Assembly (NCBI RefSeq): GCF_003269275.1
Contig: NZ_QLTS01000003.1
Coordinates: 124,001-188,000 of the forward strand
Direction of reading: 5' to 3'
From: Phascolarctobacterium faecium DSM 14760
Lineage (GTDB): Bacteria > Bacillota > Negativicutes > Acidaminococcales > Acidaminococcaceae
DNA length: 64,000 nt
Of the stretch, positions 57,706 through 64,000 are shown one piece after another (the stretch's first letter is position 1; the number at the start of each line of letters is the position of its first letter). The notes beneath the pieces were generated by a model. It was given only the letters and a program-made list of their open reading frames with translations. It was not told the DNA's origin and ran no database searches. The position numbers were made by a program, and so were the translations under genes.

Positions 57706-58527
57706 ATGGAAGGTATAGAAAGAGTCCTTTTAAAAATGCTTCCTAATCAGGAAGGTCGTAATAAATATTTTATTTTTTCTATGCAGAGTAAATGGGAACA
57801 GATCTGTGGTGCTAACGTAGCTAAGCATTCAAAACCAGTACGTTTGGAACGCAAAGTTTTATATATAAATACGGATAGCTCTGTTTGGGCTAATCATCTT
57901 TTGATGATGAAACAGCAGTTTATTAATAATATCAATCGTGTTATGACTAATGACCCTGTCAAGGATATAAAATTTTTCACAGGCTCTATTGAAAATTTTT
58001 TGCAGCTTCCGAAAGAAGAACAGGAAGTGAAATTAAATTTTAAACCTTTGACAGAATCAGAGAAAATTTTTATTAGACAGGCACTGGTAAATATTAATAA
58101 TCAGGAATTGCAGAAAAAGCTTGCTCATTTCAGGAAAGTTTGTCTGCAAAGAAAAAAAGCATTACTTATCGAAAACAATGATATGAAATGTAAATATTGT
58201 GGTGCTGCGTTAATTGAAAAAAATGATCTTTGCCGCGTTTGCCAGCGTTATGAAAAAGAGAAATTGAGAACAGAAATAGTATCTATTTTGACATCTGAAC
58301 CTTGGCTGAATTACAATGACTGTCAAAAATATGTCAAATGTGATAAAATGTTATTCGATAGTGTAAAAAATTCTTTGAAACAGTATTATTATGCCAAGGT
58401 TTATAATAATCAGTCTGATATCAGAGAAGAAATGACGGCTGTGATGTTAAAAACAGGGATGCAGCCTGATAAAATCAGTGAACAGCTTGCACAAAATATT
58501 ATTAAAGGATTGCGGAGGAAATATTAA
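57706..58527 (+). CDS. DciA (DUF721) protein with C-terminal zinc-ribbon extension
   Basis: 273 residues. The N-terminal ~100 residues are a DUF721/DciA domain (WEQICGANVAKHSKPVRLER, VLYINTDSSVWANHLLMMKQ, with INNINRVM), a helicase-loader-like factor widespread in bacteria. A linker (about 100-160) is followed by CKYCGAALIEKNDLCRVCQR (C-x2-C-x10-C-x2-C, about 164-183), a likely zinc ribbon, and a helical tail. Firmicutes versions are usually shorter and often lack the ribbon, so this is an extended form. The family call is good; the role of the extension is unknown. Confidence 0.82.
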   Translation: MEGIERVLLKMLPNQEGRNKYFIFSMQSKWEQICGANVAKHSKPVRLERKVLYINTDSSVWANHLLMMKQQFINNINRVMTNDPVKDIKFFTGSIENFLQLPKEEQEVKLNFKPLTESEKIFIRQALVNINNQELQKKLAHFRKVCLQRKKALLIENNDMKCKYCGAALIEKNDLCRVCQRYEKEKLRTEIVSILTSEPWLNYNDCQKYVKCDKMLFDSVKNSLKQYYYAKVYNNQSDIREEMTAVMLKTGMQPDKISEQLAQNIIKGLRRKY

Positions 58528-58528
58528 T

Positions 58529-58798
58529 ATGTATCTGCATCTTGGTGCCGACTGTATGATAAAAAATACGGATATTATAGCTATTTTTAATATTCGTGAT
58601 CAACAGTCGGAAATTTATGATAATTATATTTCTGTGAATAAGGATAAATATAAAATTATTGATTTATCGGAAAATGGTGAGTGTTCAAGCTGTATTTTAA
58701 CAACTGATACTTTGTATTTATCGGGAATTTCCGCTCTGACTTTAAAACGAAGGGCTGAAGAAGATTTTGGCAGTGATGCCATTTATAAAAGTTTTTGA
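58529..58798 (+). CDS. RemB/YaaB-like DUF370 protein
   Basis: 89 residues from ATG 58529, preceded by GGAGGAA. MYLHLGADCMIKNTDIIAIF is the family start, and TLYLSGISALTLKRRAEED is the conserved C-terminal segment of the DUF370/extracellular-matrix-regulator group, which in Bacillus lies between recF and gyrB. DNA binding is suspected in the related RemA. Function here unknown. Confidence 0.85.
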   Translation: MYLHLGADCMIKNTDIIAIFNIRDQQSEIYDNYISVNKDKYKIIDLSENGECSSCILTTDTLYLSGISALTLKRRAEEDFGSDAIYKSF

Positions 58799-58818
58799 TC
58801 GTTGAAGGAAAGTATTAA

Positions 58819-60774
<1,956 letters not shown>

Positions 60775-60788
60775 TTACGGAGGTCATT

Positions 60789-61091
60789 ATGAAAATCAAA
60801 AAAAATCTTTCTGATGAAGAAATGTTTAAAGGCTATGTAGAAAAAGAAAGCTTTGAAAATGCTTTTGATGCTGATGAAAAAATAGTTTCTTCTAAAATGA
60901 AAAATAAAGCCGCAGCAGCGAAAGAATTATTATTACCTGCTGAAGCTCAAGAAAAATTAAATCAGTATTTGCTGGAAATAAGCATGGATTGGTTTAAAAA
61001 TGGTAATGGTGACGTTGTCTGGAAAATTTATAAGGAACAGGGACAAATTATAATTAAACCTGCACCTGCTAAAAAGAAGGATTTAAGGTAA
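60789..61091 (+). CDS. Uncharacterised 100-residue protein between gyrB and thiN-like genes
   Basis: 100 residues, Lys- and Glu-rich, mostly helical: LSDEEMFKGYVEKESFENAF near the N-terminus, KNKAAAAKELLLPAEAQEKL, a Trp-containing SMDWFKNGNGDVVWKIYKEQ and a basic tail. GGAGG precedes ATG. Its stop codon overlaps the next ATG (TAATG). No family is recognised. Position in a conserved gyrB-gyrA gap is its only clue. Confidence 0.75.
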   Translation: MKIKKNLSDEEMFKGYVEKESFENAFDADEKIVSSKMKNKAAAAKELLLPAEAQEKLNQYLLEISMDWFKNGNGDVVWKIYKEQGQIIIKPAPAKKKDLR

Positions 61092-61801
61092 TGGAGAATT
61101 GGAAGCTACTTTTGCCTCAGGGAGAGCTGGAAATAAAAACTTCCAGGCAGGGTTCTTCTACAGCTTTATTATTGGCCGGAGGTAGAAAGCCTGCGTCCGA
61201 ATGGCTGGTGCAAATAGCTGCATCTAAAGATATTTACTGTGCCGATAAAGGGATCGAATGCTGCTGTGAAAATAATTTAAAACCTGTTTGGTTATGCGGC
61301 GATGCTGATAGTGCGGCAAAAGACTGCTGGGAGAAAGCACAGCTTTCGGGAGTTAAAATACTTCTGCATGATCCTCTGAAAGATGATACAGACTTACAGC
61401 TTTTACTGGCAGCTATGCCGGAAGCTGTAAATATTGTTGTCAGCGGTATTTGGGGCGGCAGATTTGATCATTTGTACAGTAATGTTTTTTCTTTGCTGAA
61501 TTATAAAATTCAACGTGATGTGCAGGTTGTTATGGCTGATGAACAGGAAATTTTATTACTGCTCCAAAAGGATGAAAGTTTGATTTTCAAACCTTTCAGT
61601 CCTGAAAATATAGAAGCTTTGTCGTTGCTGCCATTAACAGATTGCAATGAAGTTACTTTGCAGGGCGTTCAATGGAATTTGGAGCATGCGCCACTGCTTT
61701 CAGCTCATCCTTATGCTATCAGTAATATGGTTGAACAGGAAAAAGTGGTTTTTACCTGTAATCAGGGTCGCGTAGGTTTTTATCTTAAATATAAACTTTA
61801 A
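61091..61801 (+). CDS. Thiamine pyrophosphokinase-like protein
   Basis: 236 residues. The TPK catalytic pattern: IYCADKGIECC (about 48), LCGDADSA (about 74-81), LLHDPLKDDTDLQLLLAAMP (about 95-114) and VVSGIWGGRFDHLYSNVFSL (the GGRxDH motif, about 122-141). TPK makes thiamine diphosphate from thiamine and ATP. The protein is longer at the N-terminus than many ThiN proteins. It shares one base with the upstream gene, and is followed by a TauE-type exporter. Activity is likely but the substrate could be a thiamine analogue. Confidence 0.8.
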   Translation: MENWKLLLPQGELEIKTSRQGSSTALLLAGGRKPASEWLVQIAASKDIYCADKGIECCCENNLKPVWLCGDADSAAKDCWEKAQLSGVKILLHDPLKDDTDLQLLLAAMPEAVNIVVSGIWGGRFDHLYSNVFSLLNYKIQRDVQVVMADEQEILLLLQKDESLIFKPFSPENIEALSLLPLTDCNEVTLQGVQWNLEHAPLLSAHPYAISNMVEQEKVVFTCNQGRVGFYLKYKL

Positions 61802-61827
61802 GCTTGGTGATGGGTGAGGGGAAAATT

Positions 61828-62595
61828 TTGGAAATTTTAGATCCAAGTACGATTGCTTTTTTATTGTTAGCAGGGTTTATAGCCGCATTTATCGATTCAA
61901 CTGTTGGCGGAGGTGGTTTAATTTCTACGCCGGCATTACTGGCCCTAGGGTTGCCTGTAAATTTTGCTTTGGGAACTAATAAGCTGGCTGCTTCTATGGG
62001 CGGTTTGATGAGTGTTTTTTCTTTTTGGCGTGCGGGAAAGATCAATCAAAAGGTTGCCATAAGTCTGATGCCGCTTTCTTTTCTCGGATCGGCTTTAGGT
62101 GCTTATGTAGTTTATCTTCTGCCGGAACAGCTGATGAAAAATGTGATCGTTGTCCTTTTAGTCGCAGTTGCTGTTTACACCTACCGTCGTAAAGACTGGG
62201 GCGATGTATCGGCAGTTAAACAATTGGGATTGGCAGCTTTGCTTGGGTCTGTAGTAATGGCCTTTGGTATTGGCTTTTATGATGGTTTTTTTGGTCCGGG
62301 AACAGGTTCGTTCCTGATTTTTGGATTTTTATTTTTGGGTTATGATTTTGTAACGGCAGCCGGTAATGCTAAGGCCCTGAATTTTGCCAGTGGTATCGGA
62401 GCGCTGTTGTCTTTTACTTTAAGTGGTTCAGTTTTGTGGACTTATGGTCTTTTGATGGGCTTTGCCATGGTGATAGGTGCTTATTTTGGTTCCCGTATGG
62501 CTATCAGGCATGGTGCTTCTTATGTTAAACCGCTTTATTTGATCGTAACCACGCTTTTAATAGGCAAGCAGGTTTATGAATTGTTGTTTAAGTAA
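61828..62595 (+). CDS. Sulfite exporter TauE/SafE family protein
   Basis: 255 residues if started at TTG 61828, which has GAGGGG 6 bases upstream; an ATG at 61810 is the alternative with a poor ribosome site. Eight hydrophobic segments. Duplicated TauE signatures: IDSTVGGGGLISTPALLALG (about 21-40) and GFYDGFFGPGTGSFLIFGFL (about 150-169). It probably exports an organic or sulfur-containing anion; the substrate is unknown. Confidence 0.88.
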   Translation: MEILDPSTIAFLLLAGFIAAFIDSTVGGGGLISTPALLALGLPVNFALGTNKLAASMGGLMSVFSFWRAGKINQKVAISLMPLSFLGSALGAYVVYLLPEQLMKNVIVVLLVAVAVYTYRRKDWGDVSAVKQLGLAALLGSVVMAFGIGFYDGFFGPGTGSFLIFGFLFLGYDFVTAAGNAKALNFASGIGALLSFTLSGSVLWTYGLLMGFAMVIGAYFGSRMAIRHGASYVKPLYLIVTTLLIGKQVYELLFK

Positions 62596-62618
62596 TTATG
62601 AGATGTTGAGGTGATATT

Positions 62619-64000
62619 GTGGATTTAGAGACAGGTACTGGTAAAGTTTTACCGGTCTACATTGAAGAAGAAATGCAAAAATCCTATATCGATTACGCAA
62701 TGAGCGTTATCGTGCAGCGTGCTTTGCCTGATGTACGTGACGGTTTAAAACCGGTACACCGCAGAATTTTATATGCAATGCAGGAAGCCGGTATGGCATC
62801 CAACAAGCCTTATAAAAAATCTGCCCGTATCGTTGGTGAAGTTCTCGGTAAATATCATCCTCACGGTGATACTTCCGTTTATGATGCCATAGTACGTTTG
62901 GCACAGAATTTTTCGACACGCTATCTGATGGTAGACGGTCATGGCAACTTCGGCAGTGTCGACGGTGACTCGGCTGCTGCTATGCGTTATACGGAAGTGC
63001 GTATGGCCAAGGTTGCTGAAGTTATGCTGGAAGATATTGAAAAAGAAACTGTTGATTTTGTGCCTAACTATGATGAATCGCTGAAAGAACCAAGCGTTTT
63101 ACCGGCGAAGGTACCTGCTCTTCTCATTAATGGCAGTGCCGGCATCGCTGTAGGCATGGCCACCAATATCCCGCCGCATAATCTGAGTGAAGTAGTTGAC
63201 GGATTGATTATGCTGATTGACAATTCTGATATAGAAATACCGGAATTGATGACAGCAATCAAGGGTCCTGATTTTCCTACCGGAGCTACGATCCTTGGTA
63301 CCGAAGGCATCCGCAGCGCTTATACTACCGGCCGTGGTATAGTAAAAATCCGCGCACAGGCAGAAATAGAACCCATGCAGAAGGGCAAGCACCGCATCGT
63401 TGTTACGGAAATTCCTTATCAGGTCAATAAAGCCCGTCTGATCGAAAGTATTGCTCAATTAGTTAAAGACGGTGTGATCGAAGGCATTACTGATTTGCGT
63501 GATGAATCTGACCGCCGTGGTATGCGTATCGTTGTCGAATTAAGAAATGACGTTGTTCCTGATGTTATTTTAAATCAATTATATAAACATACCAAATTAC
63601 AGGATTCTTTCGGTATTATCATGCTGGCTTTGGTTGACGGGCATCCTCGGGTTTTAAATCTGAAAGAAATCCTTGTCCACTATCTGAACCATCAAAAAGA
63701 AGTTATCACACGTCGTACAAGATATGAATTAGGTAAAGCCAAAGACCGCGCTCATATCTTGGAAGGTTTGAAAATTGCCCTGGATAATCTGGATGCAGTT
63801 ATCAATACTATCCGCAGCAGTGCTAATGCAGATATTGCTAAAACTGCGTTAGTAGAAAAATTTACTTTAAGCCTGCGTCAGGCTCAGGCTATTTTGGATA
63901 TGCGTCTGCAGCGTTTAACAGGTTTGGAACGTAAAAAAATCGACGATGAATATATCGACGTTATGGAAACGATTGATTGGTTGGAGAGCGTTTTGGCAGA
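62619..64000 (+). CDS. gyrA: DNA gyrase subunit A (N-terminal part, runs off the right edge)
   Basis: About 460 residues visible from GTG 62619, preceded by GAGGTG. Winged-helix region: [54 protein letters not shown], and the catalytic Tyr in [19 protein letters not shown]. The quinolone-determining region reads GDTSVYD, with Thr at the position of E. coli Ser83. The protein continues beyond 64000. Confidence 0.96.
   Translation, partial: MDLETGTGKVLPVYIEEEMQKSYIDYAMSVIVQRALPDVRDGLKPVHRRILYAMQEAGMASNKPYKKSARIVGEVLGKYHPHGDTSVYDAIVRLAQNFSTRYLMVDGHGNFGSVDGDSAAAMRYTEVRMAKVAEVMLEDIEKETVDFVPNYDESLKEPSVLPAKVPALLINGSAGIAVGMATNIPPHNLSEVVDGLIMLIDNSDIEIPELMTAIKGPDFPTGATILGTEGIRSAYTTGRGIVKIRAQAEIEPMQKGKHRIVVTEIPYQVNKARLIESIAQLVKDGVIEGITDLRDESDRRGMRIVVELRNDVVPDVILNQLYKHTKLQDSFGIIMLALVDGHPRVLNLKEILVHYLNHQKEVITRRTRYELGKAKDRAHILEGLKIALDNLDAVINTIRSSANADIAKTALVEKFTLSLRQAQAILDMRLQRLTGLERKKIDDEYIDVMETIDWLESVLA

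Overview
The window is the replication-origin neighbourhood of a low-to-medium GC bacterium that combines Firmicutes gene order with an outer membrane. The rpmH-rnpA-yidD-yidC-jag-mnmE-mnmG-rsmG-noc block reads leftward and dnaA-dnaN-S4-recF-dciA-remB-gyrB-gyrA reads rightward, as in Bacillus and Clostridia. The same window also encodes a classical autotransporter with a C-terminal beta-barrel ending in Phe, a phosphoethanolamine-transferase-like sulfatase-fold protein and a Na+-translocating decarboxylase. Together these point to the Negativicutes (Acidaminococcaceae/Phascolarctobacterium-like). That assignment is inference from gene content, with no database search behind it.

Layout. 1-1.4 kb: the start of a Na+-pumping decarboxylase operon (beta subunit cut by the window edge, preceded by a 43-residue one-helix subunit). 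It sits behind a roughly 340-nt leader holding two similar tandem intrinsic terminators, immediately downstream of a HutP-family RNA-binding antiterminator gene. 1.5-7 kb: asparaginase, patatin-like lipase, SbcD-SbcC. 7-10.3 kb: leftward pantothenate operon (DUF2520 reductase, panB, panC, panD) with a structured, terminator-bearing leader or small RNA. 10.4-20.5 kb: tautomerase, autotransporter, MATE exporter with a palindromic operator, FAH-family and PHP enzymes, a lipoprotein, YchF and an MscS channel. 20.5-26.2 kb: two tiny membrane ORFs, then a TetR-controlled YbhGFSR-like efflux system. 26.3-33.7 kb: leftward liv operon with two tandem binding lipoproteins, LivHMGF, a CBS-ACT regulator and a DUF951 protein. 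33.9-37.7 kb: a membrane protein, the PEtN-transferase-like protein, DUF4446 and DUF554. 37.7-39.5 kb: parB-parA. 39.8-44.8 kb: a block of GNAT acetyltransferases, VOC proteins, MerR/AhpD-like and ACT genes lying between parAB and noc. 44.8-53.2 kb: FMN hydroxy-acid oxidase, noc and the conserved rsmG-to-rpmH block. 53.2-64 kb: divergent rpmH/dnaA promoters, dnaA, an oriC with clustered DnaA boxes between dnaA and dnaN, and the dnaN-to-gyrA run (gyrA cut by the right edge).

Functional themes. Chromosome replication and segregation are concentrated here (DnaA boxes at 55 kb, three exact parS sites, ParA, ParB, Noc, gyrase). Genes flip from mostly leftward to entirely rightward at oriC, as expected for co-orientation with replication. 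The strongest candidate for a new system is the HutP gene plus the duplicated attenuator ahead of the Na+ decarboxylase. It suggests RNA-level control of fermentative decarboxylation by a histidine-responsive protein family. No tRNA, rRNA, CRISPR array or insertion sequence was recognised.
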